55,989 bases of DNA from Anaerolineales bacterium (GCA_024710905.1 JANJTV010000038.1:1-55989), one strand, 5' to 3'; shown: positions 43,231 through 52,295, counted from the stretch's first letter. The notes: generated by a model from the sequence alone, not told the origin. Translations and numbers: made by a program.

Positions 43231-44286
43231 TTATTCGGCGTTCAGGAATTCGTTGAGCGTATTAAAGGTATTGCCGAGGCCTTCGGTGCGAGCGCGGAAG
43301 AATTTTTCCTGCCCTTTGATGGTGACGTTCACCAGCCCGGCCAGGCGCATTTCGCTGAGATGGTGGGTGACGGTTGGCGCGCGCAGGTTCAGGCGGCGGG
43401 CCAACTCGGAGGGGGTCAGTTCTTCGTGGCTGATATCGTGCAGGATTTTCAGACGGGTGGGGTCGGCCAGGGCTTTAAGCTGGCGAACCAGGCCCTCCGG
43501 CACTTTTTCACCGGGGATGGCAGCCATGCTGGCCGGGCGGACACCGAATAAGAATAGGGCACGGTTATCGTCGATTTTTTCCAACAGTACCAGTGGGGTG
43601 GTCCAGAAGGCGGGTACGAAAACAAATTCCCTAAACCCCAGTTCGTTGGCGTCGAACGCCACGCCCTGGGATAACTCGCGGATCATGGAGTGGATGTCCA
43701 TGCCCGTAGTGGCCTGCCTGGCCTGCTCCACGCCAATTTCCAGCACTGGCGCAATGCGCTTTTCCTCATCATCAAAAAAAGCCTTGTAATAGGCTTGGAC
43801 GGCGGTAAAGAGGGCTTCGCCACATTCATCAGGACGGGCGCACCAGTTAAGGAAGGTTTCCATGGCTGCCCTGTCATATTTCATTTTTTCTTTGCCATTG
43901 CCATGTTTCTGGAGAAGGACAGTCAGTTGCTCATCTGTCCACCTTTTGTTATCGATGATGGTCTTGAGCGTATTGCTGTATTCGTTGTCCCAGCAATCCA
44001 GGTTGAGCAGGGTGCGCAGGCGGTTGGCTGCAGGGATTTGCCGAAGACCCCACAGGGCGCTGACAGCGTCCTTGGGGTCTGGTAGTTCGGTAATCCAGGT
44101 GAGTGGCATGCCGATAAATGGCAGCACTTCTTCGAGGAATTTTCGTTCCGTAGCCGGGATGCGCGAGCGGATGCCCGCTGCCCACGATGCCCGCACACCG
44201 TAATATTCCGGTTCGTGTAATACATGCAGGCTGACAAATAATTCGTAGGCAGTGCCGTGATCCCAAGCGACGGAAGGGATGGCCAT
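43231..44286 (-). CDS. ArsR-like winged-helix regulator with large N-terminal domain
   Basis: A 351-residue regulator. The last 85 residues are an ArsR/HTH_5 winged helix: LKALADPTRLKILHDI, ELARRLNLRAPTVTHHLSEM (recognition helix) and VTIKGQEKFFRA. The first 260 residues are a helical domain of DUF5937-like type that may bind a ligand or partner. The usual metal-site cysteines of ArsR are absent from the winged helix. It starts one base inside the stop of the preceding small gene. It is the probable repressor of its own operon through the three inverted repeats upstream. Confidence 0.88.
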   Translation of the reverse strand: MAIPSVAWDHGTAYELFVSLHVLHEPEYYGVRASWAAGIRSRIPATERKFLEEVLPFIGMPLTWITELPDPKDAVSALWGLRQIPAANRLRTLLNLDCWDNEYSNTLKTIIDNKRWTDEQLTVLLQKHGNGKEKMKYDRAAMETFLNWCARPDECGEALFTAVQAYYKAFFDDEEKRIAPVLEIGVEQARQATTGMDIHSMIRELSQGVAFDANELGFREFVFVPAFWTTPLVLLEKIDDNRALFLFGVRPASMAAIPGEKVPEGLVRQLKALADPTRLKILHDISHEELTPSELARRLNLRAPTVTHHLSEMRLAGLVNVTIKGQEKFFRARTEGLGNTFNTLNEFLNAE

Positions 44287-44567
44287 TACAGACTCCGTTC
44301 GGGCATGGAGATGTCGTGCAGTAGGTTGCCGATTTTGACGAAGATTCGGCCAGTGCCGGGGCTGATGGGGGTTTTTGTGACCGGGTTTTCAAGCAGGATG
44401 TTGCCTAACCCGATTAAAAGATGGGCGAGTGTAGAAGTAAAGGCGTTCATTTCGTATCCTGAAAAGGTGGTGGACGATATGTCCTGATAAACAATGTCCG
44501 AAGTGGAAGGGCAGGGTTCCTGTGCATGGCAGCAGGGGCTGGTGGGCACGCATACTTGAGCGAACAT
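44286..44567 (-). CDS. Small cysteine-rich protein ahead of the ArsR-like gene
   Basis: A 93-residue protein with an excellent AAGGAGG four bases before its ATG, so it is a real gene. The amino end is cysteine-rich (CVPTSPCC at Cys6, Cys12, Cys13, and EPC at Cys19). The middle has LAHLLIGLGNILLENPV, a hydrophobic stretch too short and mixed for a sure membrane helix. It overlaps the regulator gene by one base (TAATG). It may be a metal-binding or signalling partner for the regulator. No family is recognised. Confidence 0.65.
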   Translation of the reverse strand: MFAQVCVPTSPCCHAQEPCPSTSDIVYQDISSTTFSGYEMNAFTSTLAHLLIGLGNILLENPVTKTPISPGTGRIFVKIGNLLHDISMPERSL

Positions 44568-44612
44568 GTTACCTCCTTTCAGAAGGGCAAAACCATTAGG
44601 TGTGTATCTTTC

Positions 44613-44628
44613 TTAGTCAGCTATCTAA
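44613..44628 (-). promoter_or_regulatory. Operator site O1 (imperfect)
   Basis: Inverted repeat TTAGT-N6-TCTAA on the plus strand, one mismatch from the other two sites. It lies across the expected transcription start of the small-protein/ArsR-like operon and abuts O2. Confidence 0.6.
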
Positions 44629-44644
44629 TTAGATTATCGTCTAA
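44629..44644 (-). promoter_or_regulatory. Operator site O2 over the -10
   Basis: Exact inverted repeat TTAGA-N6-TCTAA that contains the -10 (GATAAT on the minus strand). Binding here would block polymerase. Confidence 0.75.
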
Positions 44645-44661
44645 CTCTTGTGATTTGTCAA
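44633..44661 (-). promoter_or_regulatory. Promoter of the small-protein/ArsR-like operon
   Basis: On the minus strand TTGACA (44661-44656), a 17-base spacer and GATAAT (44638-44633) form a near-perfect sigma-70 promoter, about 70 bases before the first ATG. Confidence 0.85.
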
Positions 44662-44669
44662 GGGTTAAC

Positions 44670-44685
44670 TTAGATGTTTGTCTAA
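44670..44685 (-). promoter_or_regulatory. Operator site O3 upstream of the -35
   Basis: Exact inverted repeat TTAGA-N6-TCTAA, centred 41 bases from O2, about four helical turns, so both sites face the same side of the DNA. Confidence 0.75.
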
Positions 44686-44697
44686 CTAGTTCCAGTA

Positions 44698-45783
44698 CTA
44701 GGTTTGGGTGGATTGGACAGCTTGCTGGAAAACGGCCACCATGCGCTCGAGGTTGATCTCCTCTGCCACGATGCGGTAGGATTCCTGACCCATTTTCCGT
44801 AACAGGGGGATATCGCTTAATGCCTGTTGCATAGCAAAGAGCAGTGCGAAATCGTCCTCAGCTGGAACTTGCCAACCGTTTTCAGGGCGTACCAGATCAT
44901 TCTGGGTGCCATCCCCCTGCGCAACGATGACCGGCAAGCCATAACTCATGGCTTCCTGTACGGCCAGGCCGCCTGTGCCGGGTAGCACGAACAGGTCTGC
45001 TTCGGAAAAATAGGCTGCCAGTTCGGCGCCGTGTTTTGCACCAGGGAATTCAGCCTCCGGGTAGATGATGCGGGCATGTTCTTTTACGTTGTCGAGTTCC
45101 GGCCCGTCGCCAATAATTACCAGACGCGGCTGGAGTTGTTCCGGAAGTTGGGAGCAGGCTTTTAGCAGCGAGGGAATCCGCTTGCGGGCCTGGATTCGGC
45201 CCACGAAAAGCACAACCGGCGTGGGCGTAGCCCGCTCCGCCCTGATTGGCGGGGGATGGGTTGGGGTGCGGGTGACGGCGTTGGGGGCCACGAAAACCCG
45301 TTTGGCGGGACATCCACAGGAAATGTATTCCTGTGCTCCACGCTGGCTGTAGGCGACCATTGCATCGAATTGGCTCAGGAAGATGTTTCGCAAGTGGTTG
45401 AGCGGGCCGCGCTGCCCCGGCGCACCGAGACCCCAGCCAATGACCGGGCGGCGGCGGTTGTGCATCCAGCGGATGGCGGCGGGGGAGGAAAGATAGCGAA
45501 AATTGGCTTCGAGAATCAGTGCGGCGGGATCGGTTTCTTCCAGCCAGCCTAGCAGGCCGCGCTGGTAGCAGGCATAGAACGGGGATTGCGGATCGAGGAA
45601 GTGCAGGTTTTGACCCAGGGTCAAACGGGCGGTTTGCAGGGAACTGGCCATCTGGATGCCCTCCTGTGGAAGCGGCTGGCCCGCAAAAACAGACATGCCG
45701 CCGAATGTGGCTTTGGCCAAGGCATCGAAGAACGATGCGCGATATGCGGGCAACACACGCTGGACGAGGGCCAGGTGGCTCAT
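44698..45783 (-). CDS. Glycosyltransferase family 4 protein (second of pair)
   Basis: A 361-residue GT-B enzyme. The donor domain has VVLFVGRIQARKR and the retaining signature LFVLPGTGGLAVQEAMSYGL with two Glu residues. It overlaps the previous glycosyltransferase gene by four bases (ATGA). Together with the acyltransferase upstream it probably decorates a surface glycan or glycolipid. Acceptor unknown. Confidence 0.88.
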   Translation of the reverse strand: MSHLALVQRVLPAYRASFFDALAKATFGGMSVFAGQPLPQEGIQMASSLQTARLTLGQNLHFLDPQSPFYACYQRGLLGWLEETDPAALILEANFRYLSSPAAIRWMHNRRRPVIGWGLGAPGQRGPLNHLRNIFLSQFDAMVAYSQRGAQEYISCGCPAKRVFVAPNAVTRTPTHPPPIRAERATPTPVVLFVGRIQARKRIPSLLKACSQLPEQLQPRLVIIGDGPELDNVKEHARIIYPEAEFPGAKHGAELAAYFSEADLFVLPGTGGLAVQEAMSYGLPVIVAQGDGTQNDLVRPENGWQVPAEDDFALLFAMQQALSDIPLLRKMGQESYRIVAEEINLERMVAVFQQAVQSTQT

Positions 45784-46814
45784 GCACCCTGCTCCCCAAG
45801 CAGCACAGACAGGTAATGGTCGGTCATACTTTCGATGTTAAAAGCCTGCCCGGCCCGGGCGCGGGCCCCGGCCCGGTAGGCAGGTTGGTTTTCAAAGACT
45901 TTCACCAGCCCGGCGGCCAGTGGCGCAGCGATTGGCTGCTGTAGTTTCCACGGGTCACTACCGTATGGGGCTATGAAACCCGCCTCCGATGTAACCAGTT
46001 CCGCCAACGAGCCAGTATCATAACTGACCACTGGCAGTCCGCAGGCCAGCGCCTCAATCACCGAATTGGGGCAGGCCGGGTGCACATCTGCCGAAAACAG
46101 GGCGTGCGCGCCACGCTGCAGGCTGGGCACCTGCTCACGGTTGACCAGCCCGGCCCATCGGATGTTTATCTTGCTGCCCGCCTGCCATTCGGTTTTCAGG
46201 GGTTCGCTTACTTCACCGACCACCACCAATTCAACCGGGCGCGAGGCCAGGGCATTGGCAGCCTCTGCCAGGTGGATGGCGTTGGCAAGGCCGCCCTCGT
46301 AACCGCCGCCTAGGCTGCCTTCCACAACAAGCAGGCGGAAGACATCGGCGGGCGGCTGTTCCGGCCCTTTGGGGGAATACTGCTCGAGGTCAACGGCATT
46401 ATGCACCACCATGGAGGGCTTTCCTGCATCACCGTACCAGTCGTTCCACCAGATTTGTGAAAAGGCGCTCTGGTAAATAATGGCATCGGCCACATGACGG
46501 CGAACGGTGGCAAGGATGAGATTGCCGTATTCCGCACGGATCGAATGGGGGATGGAAATGGGATTCCTGCGGTGAATCCAGTTAATTCCATCCAGCCGTT
46601 GGATGACCCGCACGCCTCGCTGTTGGACCCGTTTAAGGGAGAGGATCTCACGTGTGCCGCCAATGACCAACACTGCGGCATAGGGCGTATCGGCCAGTGA
46701 TTGGGTAATTTCAATCCCGCGCCGGGCGGCGGCCTGGCGAAACTTGTTCAGGAAGGAAACCATGCCGCCCACACCGTGTACACTGGGGATGACACAAATG
46801 CGGGGCTTACTCAC
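45780..46814 (-). CDS. Glycosyltransferase family 4 protein (first of pair)
   Basis: A 344-residue GT4-type enzyme. The amino domain begins ICVIPSVHGVGGMVSFLNKF. The carboxyl domain has FSADVHPACPNSVIEALACG, the nucleotide-sugar-binding signature, and FIAPYGSDPWK. It overlaps the acyltransferase gene by 8 nt and the next glycosyltransferase by 4 nt. Confidence 0.87.
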   Translation of the reverse strand: MSKPRICVIPSVHGVGGMVSFLNKFRQAAARRGIEITQSLADTPYAAVLVIGGTREILSLKRVQQRGVRVIQRLDGINWIHRRNPISIPHSIRAEYGNLILATVRRHVADAIIYQSAFSQIWWNDWYGDAGKPSMVVHNAVDLEQYSPKGPEQPPADVFRLLVVEGSLGGGYEGGLANAIHLAEAANALASRPVELVVVGEVSEPLKTEWQAGSKINIRWAGLVNREQVPSLQRGAHALFSADVHPACPNSVIEALACGLPVVSYDTGSLAELVTSEAGFIAPYGSDPWKLQQPIAAPLAAGLVKVFENQPAYRAGARARAGQAFNIESMTDHYLSVLLGEQGA

Positions 46815-47241
46815 GCAGGCCCACTTTTATGGCGGGGATGCCCGCCCAGATCTCATTCTCGCCAGTGGATTGGGTCAGCACGGCGTTAGCGCCGAGGACG
46901 GTTCCGCGGCCGATGGTTAAGATTCCTTCGGCGCATAACACTTTTGCCCCCGCGCCAAGGATGACATCATCTTCCACCACGATGGCTTCAAAACGAGACT
47001 GGCTGACCGGGCGAAAAATATCTGCGCGGCCAAGGGTGACGCCCGGGTAAATGCCGACCCGCGCGCCAATCCTTGTCTGGGGGTGAATGACCACGCCCAT
47101 GCCGCCATGATGCAGCAGGAAACCGGGGCCGATGCTTACTGAGCGCGGGATTTCCACGCCGAGCAATTTGAGTAAAAAATAGGCCAGTTTGCCGAATAGC
47201 CGATTCTGGCGCAGAGCAACCAACTTTTCATAGAAAGACAT
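46807..47241 (-). CDS. Hexapeptide-repeat acyltransferase, serine O-acetyltransferase-like
   Basis: A 144-residue left-handed beta-helix protein. The short amino helix and PRSVSIGPGFLLHHGGMGVV, IGARVGIYPGVTLGR and VLGANAVLTQS are CysE/LbH-type repeats with the likely catalytic His in LHHGGMG. The acyl acceptor is unlikely to be free serine given the neighbouring glycosyltransferases. It probably acetylates a sugar. It leads the three-gene unit. Confidence 0.82.
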   Translation of the reverse strand: MSFYEKLVALRQNRLFGKLAYFLLKLLGVEIPRSVSIGPGFLLHHGGMGVVIHPQTRIGARVGIYPGVTLGRADIFRPVSQSRFEAIVVEDDVILGAGAKVLCAEGILTIGRGTVLGANAVLTQSTGENEIWAGIPAIKVGLRE

Positions 47242-47298
47242 GTCGCAATTATAGCGCGGCGGGCAGCGATTTGGACTGTGTTAGAATCCCGAATTGCC

Positions 47299-47955
47299 AT
47301 GCAAACTGCTGCCCTGCTCCTTGCATCCAACTCGCCACGCCGCAAGCAATTGATTGGTCTGGCAGGCTGGGCGTTCCGCGTCGCCCCGGCAGACCTGGAT
47401 GAAAGCCTCCTGCCCGGCGAAAGTCCGGATGACTATGTTGCCCGGCTGGCCGAAGCCAAGGCCCGCGCAGCAGCCCACAAAGCGGATGGCGAAGCCTATG
47501 TGATTGGCTCGGATACAACCGTTGTTCTCGGTGAGGAAATCCTGGCCAAGCCAGCCGATGAGGCCGAAGCCGCAAGTATGTTGGGGAAATTGCGCGGGCG
47601 CACCCACCAGGTGCTGACGGGCATCTGTGTGCTTAACTTGCTGGATGGCACCGCCCACGTGGATGTTTGCATTACCGATGTGCCGATGCGCAATTATACA
47701 GATGCAGAGATCGCAGCGTATGTTGCCACAGGCGACCCGCTCGACAAGGCCGGGGCGTATGCCATCCAGCATCCGCAGTTCCAGCCGGTGGCCAGCATGG
47801 AAGGTTGTTATGCCAGTGTGATGGGCCTGCCTCTCTGCCACCTGGCGCGGATGCTGACCCGCCTGGGCCTGCCGCCGACTCAGGATGTGCCCGCTGGCTG
47901 CCAGCAATTGCTGTCTTATGATTGTCCGGTGTACCAATCCATTTTGGATGGATAA
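47299..47955 (+). CDS. maf: Maf-family nucleoside triphosphate pyrophosphatase
   Basis: A 218-residue enzyme that hydrolyses non-canonical or modified pyrimidine nucleotides. The signature LLASNSPRRKQLI is at residues 5-17, followed by SDTTVVL, LRGRTHQVLTGI and DKAGAYAIQ. I take the ATG at 47299. An in-frame GTG at 47278 is possible. No ribosome site is evident for either, and the transcript may be short-leadered. The penicillin-binding-protein gene follows after 16 nt. Confidence 0.9.
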   Translation: MQTAALLLASNSPRRKQLIGLAGWAFRVAPADLDESLLPGESPDDYVARLAEAKARAAAHKADGEAYVIGSDTTVVLGEEILAKPADEAEAASMLGKLRGRTHQVLTGICVLNLLDGTAHVDVCITDVPMRNYTDAEIAAYVATGDPLDKAGAYAIQHPQFQPVASMEGCYASVMGLPLCHLARMLTRLGLPPTQDVPAGCQQLLSYDCPVYQSILDG

Positions 47956-47971
47956 TTGTTAAAGGTGAAAA

Positions 47972-50203
47972 ATGAAACACATCAAGTGGTTTAATGTCCT
48001 CATTGTTCTTGCCCTGCTGGCGGCCTGTGTGCCCGGCGGGGAGGGTGGTTTTGGCCTACCCACGAGCACCCTCCCGCCGCCGCAGGTGCGGGTAACCCGT
48101 GCGCCGGATGCCGCCAGCGCAATGCGCGCCTATCTTGATGCCTACGCCGAAGATGATTATGTTGCCATGTACGCCATGCTGACCGAAGCCAGCAGGCAGG
48201 CCATTTCAGAAGAAGATTTTGCCAACCGCCATAGCCGTGCGCTGGACGCAATGGCGCTTAAAGAAATGCGTTATACCATCCAGAGCACCAGCACTGCGCC
48301 GCAGAGCGCCCAGGTTAATTACAACCTGGTCTATGTCAGCAATGTGGTTGGTGAGATATCGTCCGATGTCATCGCAAACCTGAGCCTCGACCAGGGTCAG
48401 TGGCGCATCAGCTGGGACGAATCGTTGATCCTCTCGGACCTGCGTGGCGGTAACATCCTTTCGATGGATTATTCTGTGCCGGAACGGGGCAGCATCCTTG
48501 ATCGTGATGGCGACCCGCTGGTTGCACGCACCGACGCCGTGGCGCTGGGCCTGATTCCCGGGCAGATCTTCCCGGATGCTGAAGAAGCCCTGCTTTCCGA
48601 ACTCAGCCGGTTGACCGGCCTGAACCGCGAGACCATCCGCGACAAATATCGCTTTGCCGGGGCCGATTGGTACATCCCGGTGGGTGAAGTTTCCTTGGAA
48701 GAAATCAGCAACCGTTATGGTGTGCTGAGTAGTTATAGCGGTCTGGTTTTTTCGGAATATAACTCGCGTTATTACTACGGTGGCGGGTTGGCATCGCAGA
48801 CTATTGGCTATACTTCTTCCATCCCGGCAGAGCGCCGCGAGGAATATATCCGTGCCGGGTATTCACCGGATGCGCGGGTCGGCCAGGCGGGCATCGAAGT
48901 TTGGGGTGAGCAATACCTGGCCGGGCAAACGGGCGGCACCTTGTATGTCGTCAGCCCGGAGGGCAGCATTATAAAATTTATCGGTGAGCGGAAGACAGCC
49001 CAGCCTGCCAGCAACCTGTATCTGACCATTGATCGGGACTTCCAGGCCCAGGTGCAGCGCGCCATGCTGGAGAGTTTCTCAGGTTCAATTGTCGTTCTGG
49101 AGCGTGATACCGGCCGTGTGCTGGCCATGGTATCCAGCCCCGGTTATGACCCAAATATATTTGATCCCCGGAACGCGAACAGCACCAATGGCCTGACCGC
49201 CCTCTTCCAGAGTACGGATACGCCACTGCTTAACCGCGCCACGCAGGGCCAGTACCCGCTCGGTTCGGTCTTTAAGATTATTACCATGGCTGCCGCGCTC
49301 GAAAGCGGCACATTTACAGCGGACAACCAGTACAACTGTCAGTACGAATGGACAGAACTGCCCGGCCGTATCTTTTATGACTGGACCTATGAACGCTTCC
49401 AGCGCGAATTGCGCGAAACAGGGCAGGGCGTAACCCAACCCTCGGGTGTGCTCAATCTGCAAGAAGGCCTGATGCGTTCCTGTAATCCCTGGTTCTATCA
49501 TATCGGCCTGACGCTCTATAACCAAGGCTATACCACCCTGGTTGCTGACACGGCGCGCGGTTTTGGGCTGGGGTCGCCTACCGGCATTGGCCAGATCGCC
49601 GAAGCTTCGGGCAACATAAATAATCCGCCTGAAGTGACCGAAGCGGTCAACCAGGCCATTGGCCAGGGTGATATGTTGGTGACCCCATTGCAAGTCGCCA
49701 CTTTCATTGCGGCCATCGGCAACGGTGGCACATTGTACCGTCCACAAATTGTTGAAAAAGTGGTGGGTGCTGATGGCATCGAAACCGTTTTGTTCAGCCC
49801 GGAAGAACGCGGCACCCTGCCAATCTCAGAGGAAAACCTGCTGTTATTACAGCAGGCCATGCGCATGGTGGTGGCCGACCCGCGTGGCACAGCCTATCGT
49901 CGATTTACCACGACAGACCTGCCCATTTATGGCAAAACTGGCACGGCCGAAGTGCCGCCCAACCTGCCGCATGCTTGGTTTGCAGGCTACACCGATGCAG
50001 TCGAGAGCACCGGCTTGCCCGATATTGCCATCGTCGTGCTGGTTGAGAACAAGGGTGAAGGGTCAGATTATGGAGCACCAATCTTCAAACGTGTCATCGA
50101 AATCTACTACCAGGGGCGCCCGATCAACCTGTACTGGTTCGAGTCATCGTTCGGGATTACCGAAACGCCGACCTTGCCGGTGACACCGACCCTTGGCCCA
50201 TAA
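47972..50203 (+). CDS. Lipoprotein class B penicillin-binding protein, MecA/PBP2-like
   Basis: A 743-residue transpeptidase. The amino end is a lipobox, LLAAC (Cys19), in place of the usual uncleaved helix. Residues 45-150 form an NTF2-like MecA-N domain (AMRAYLDAYAEDDYVAMYAML). A PBP dimer domain starts near ERGSILDRDGDPL. The transpeptidase has the Ser432-Val-Phe-Lys435 active site, Ser503-Cys-Asn505 and Lys655-Thr-Gly. It cross-links peptidoglycan at the outer face. The MecA-N domain is usual in low-affinity or specialised PBPs. No mecR or bla regulator lies near. Confidence 0.92.
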   Translation: MKHIKWFNVLIVLALLAACVPGGEGGFGLPTSTLPPPQVRVTRAPDAASAMRAYLDAYAEDDYVAMYAMLTEASRQAISEEDFANRHSRALDAMALKEMRYTIQSTSTAPQSAQVNYNLVYVSNVVGEISSDVIANLSLDQGQWRISWDESLILSDLRGGNILSMDYSVPERGSILDRDGDPLVARTDAVALGLIPGQIFPDAEEALLSELSRLTGLNRETIRDKYRFAGADWYIPVGEVSLEEISNRYGVLSSYSGLVFSEYNSRYYYGGGLASQTIGYTSSIPAERREEYIRAGYSPDARVGQAGIEVWGEQYLAGQTGGTLYVVSPEGSIIKFIGERKTAQPASNLYLTIDRDFQAQVQRAMLESFSGSIVVLERDTGRVLAMVSSPGYDPNIFDPRNANSTNGLTALFQSTDTPLLNRATQGQYPLGSVFKIITMAAALESGTFTADNQYNCQYEWTELPGRIFYDWTYERFQRELRETGQGVTQPSGVLNLQEGLMRSCNPWFYHIGLTLYNQGYTTLVADTARGFGLGSPTGIGQIAEASGNINNPPEVTEAVNQAIGQGDMLVTPLQVATFIAAIGNGGTLYRPQIVEKVVGADGIETVLFSPEERGTLPISEENLLLLQQAMRMVVADPRGTAYRRFTTTDLPIYGKTGTAEVPPNLPHAWFAGYTDAVESTGLPDIAIVVLVENKGEGSDYGAPIFKRVIEIYYQGRPINLYWFESSFGITETPTLPVTPTLGP

Positions 50204-50215
50204 GTGGAATGCCAC

Positions 50216-50243
50216 CTTCCGAAGCGCAACACGGCTTCGGAAG
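50216..50243 (+). terminator. Terminator after the penicillin-binding-protein gene
   Basis: CTTCCGAAGC and GCTTCGGAAG pair around an 8-base loop and are followed by TTCTTTTT, a standard intrinsic terminator 13 bases after the stop codon. Confidence 0.85.
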
Positions 50244-50271
50244 TTCTTTTTAAGCGATAGAATAAGGCGAC

Positions 50272-51186
50272 ATGAGCGATTCTTTCACCGGGCGGATCAT
50301 TCGCGCCCAATCCGGGTTTTTCAGTGTCCTGCCCGATTCGGGCGGGCTACCCCTCACCTGTCAGTTGCGCGGGAGGTTGAAACAAGGCCCGAGATTGGGC
50401 GACATTGCCGCCCTCGGCGACCTTGTCCAGGCTACCCGCCTGCCTGACGGCTCGGGGTCAATCGAGGAAATCCTGCCGCGTTCGACCGAGATTGTCCGTA
50501 TGGATCCGCGCCCGCAAGGAGAGTATCGCCAGGTGCTGCTGGCGAATGCCGACCAGGCTGTTTTTGTTTTTTCCTGCGCCAGCCCCCAGCCGCGTTTACG
50601 AATGTTGGATCGCTTTTTAGTGATTGCAGAAAAACAATCGGTTCCCCCGTTAATTGTTGCCAATAAAGTAGACCTGGTTTCGCAGGAACAGGCCGAAGTG
50701 TTGTTCGGAATGTACCCAAACCTGGGATACCCTGTCTTGTATACCTCCGCACAGCGAGGCGTTGGGCTGGATCCGCTGCGCGCGGCCCTGGCAGGCAAGC
50801 TCTCTGCGTTGGCAGGGCCTTCCGGGGCGGGCAAATCCAGCCTGCTGAATCTGATCTTTCCCGGCCTCGACCTGCAAGTAGGCGAGGTGAGTAAATTTAA
50901 CAAAAAAGGCACACATACCACTGTGTTCCGTGAACTGCATGCCCTGCCGGGTGGTGGTTGGGTGGCCGATGTGCCTGGTTGGAAGAGCCTGGCGCTCTGG
51001 GATACCGAGCCCGAGGAAATGGATGCTTACTTCCCGGAATTACGTGACCTGGTGCCAGACTGCCAGTTCAGTGATTGCAGTCACACCCACGAGCCGGGTT
51101 GTGCCGTGCTGGCGGCATTGCAGGATGGGCGTGTATTGCAAGAACGATATGAATCATTTTTACGCCTGAGGGATGGACAGGAATGA
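50272..51186 (+). CDS. rsgA: Ribosome small subunit-dependent GTPase A
   Basis: A 304-residue circularly permuted GTPase: an OB domain (residues 1-75), then G4 NKVD, then G1 GPSGAGKSSLLN, and a G3 DVPGW. The usual Thr of DTPG is Val here. The zinc knuckle has CQFSDCSHTHEPGC. It checks late 30S assembly. It overlaps holB by four bases (ATGA). Confidence 0.94.
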   Translation: MSDSFTGRIIRAQSGFFSVLPDSGGLPLTCQLRGRLKQGPRLGDIAALGDLVQATRLPDGSGSIEEILPRSTEIVRMDPRPQGEYRQVLLANADQAVFVFSCASPQPRLRMLDRFLVIAEKQSVPPLIVANKVDLVSQEQAEVLFGMYPNLGYPVLYTSAQRGVGLDPLRAALAGKLSALAGPSGAGKSSLLNLIFPGLDLQVGEVSKFNKKGTHTTVFRELHALPGGGWVADVPGWKSLALWDTEPEEMDAYFPELRDLVPDCQFSDCSHTHEPGCAVLAALQDGRVLQERYESFLRLRDGQE

Positions 51187-52175
51187 ATAGTTGGAAGCTT
51201 TACGGGCACGATTGGGCGGTAGAAATGTTGTACAAACATGTTGCCAGCGGTTCTGCGCGGCATGCCTACCTGTTTGCCGGGCCAGACGGCCTGGGCCGCC
51301 GCACACTGGCCCTGCGCTTGGCGCAAGCGCTGAACTGCGAGCAGCCTGCCGGGCCGGGCCAGCCTTGTTTTGCCTGCCGTACCTGTAATCAATTTGAGTT
51401 GATGCAGCACCCGGATTTGATGGTCGTGCAGGCGGCCAGTGAAGGCGGTACGCTGAAAGTAGAGCAGGTGCGCGAAGTCCAGAAGTTCCTATCCCTGCGG
51501 CCTTTCTCGGCAGGCTATAAAGTTGCCCTGTTCTTGCGGTTTGAGGAGGCCAACGTCAATGCCCAGAATGCCCTGCTCAAAACCCTGGAGGAGGCCCCGT
51601 CGTACGGGGTGTTGCTCTTGACTGCTGATAACCCGGAACAACTCCTGCCGACCATTGTTTCGCGTTGCGAGGTGTTGCGAATGCGCCCCATGCCGCCTGC
51701 ATCTGTAAAGGCTTTTTTGCAGGAACGGCAGGTGGGCACTGAGCGGGCAGCCCTGCTGGCCAGCCTTTCGGGCGGGCGGCCCGGCCTGGCCCTGCAACTG
51801 GCCGGGGATGAAAAAGCCTTTGCATTCAGGGCTGAAAAACTGGCTGACCTGAAGAGCATGTTGGGTGCCAAACGACGCGAACGTTTTGCCTATGCCGAAA
51901 AACTGGCCAAAGACAAGGAGAATTTCCGGCAGACCCTTTTCACCTGGCTGGGTTTTTGGCGGGATGTGCTGCTGGCTGCCGGGGGAGCGCCGGACAGGAT
52001 GATCAACGTGGATTGGAATGATGAGATCCGCTGGCTGGGGGCAAGCCTGGACCTGCCTGCTGCCCGGCAGTTGGTGCAAGCCACCGAGAAAGCTATTGAA
52101 CGGCTGGATAGGAATGTCAACGCCCGCCTGCTGGCGGAAGTATTCCTGATGGAGTGGCCGGTGGTGAAGGATTAA
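51183..52175 (+). CDS. holB: DNA polymerase III subunit delta prime
   Basis: A 330-residue clamp-loader subunit. GPDGLGRRTLALRLAQALNC is a P-loop with Arg in place of the conserved Lys, as suits a subunit that does not hydrolyse ATP. A zinc module (CEQPAGPGQPCFACRTC) and the SRC motif (TIVSRCEVL) are present. Its start overlaps rsgA. 120 bases without visible features follow. Confidence 0.92.
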   Translation: MNSWKLYGHDWAVEMLYKHVASGSARHAYLFAGPDGLGRRTLALRLAQALNCEQPAGPGQPCFACRTCNQFELMQHPDLMVVQAASEGGTLKVEQVREVQKFLSLRPFSAGYKVALFLRFEEANVNAQNALLKTLEEAPSYGVLLLTADNPEQLLPTIVSRCEVLRMRPMPPASVKAFLQERQVGTERAALLASLSGGRPGLALQLAGDEKAFAFRAEKLADLKSMLGAKRRERFAYAEKLAKDKENFRQTLFTWLGFWRDVLLAAGGAPDRMINVDWNDEIRWLGASLDLPAARQLVQATEKAIERLDRNVNARLLAEVFLMEWPVVKD

Positions 52176-52295
52176 GGAAGATGGGCAAAACCCCGCACCG
52201 GGAATGAGGCTATCCGCCAGGGTGAAGTGTTTAAGGTAAGGATCAGAATTTCATCCAGAGTGAAACCGTCTCCATGATGACGGTAAACGGTTTGC

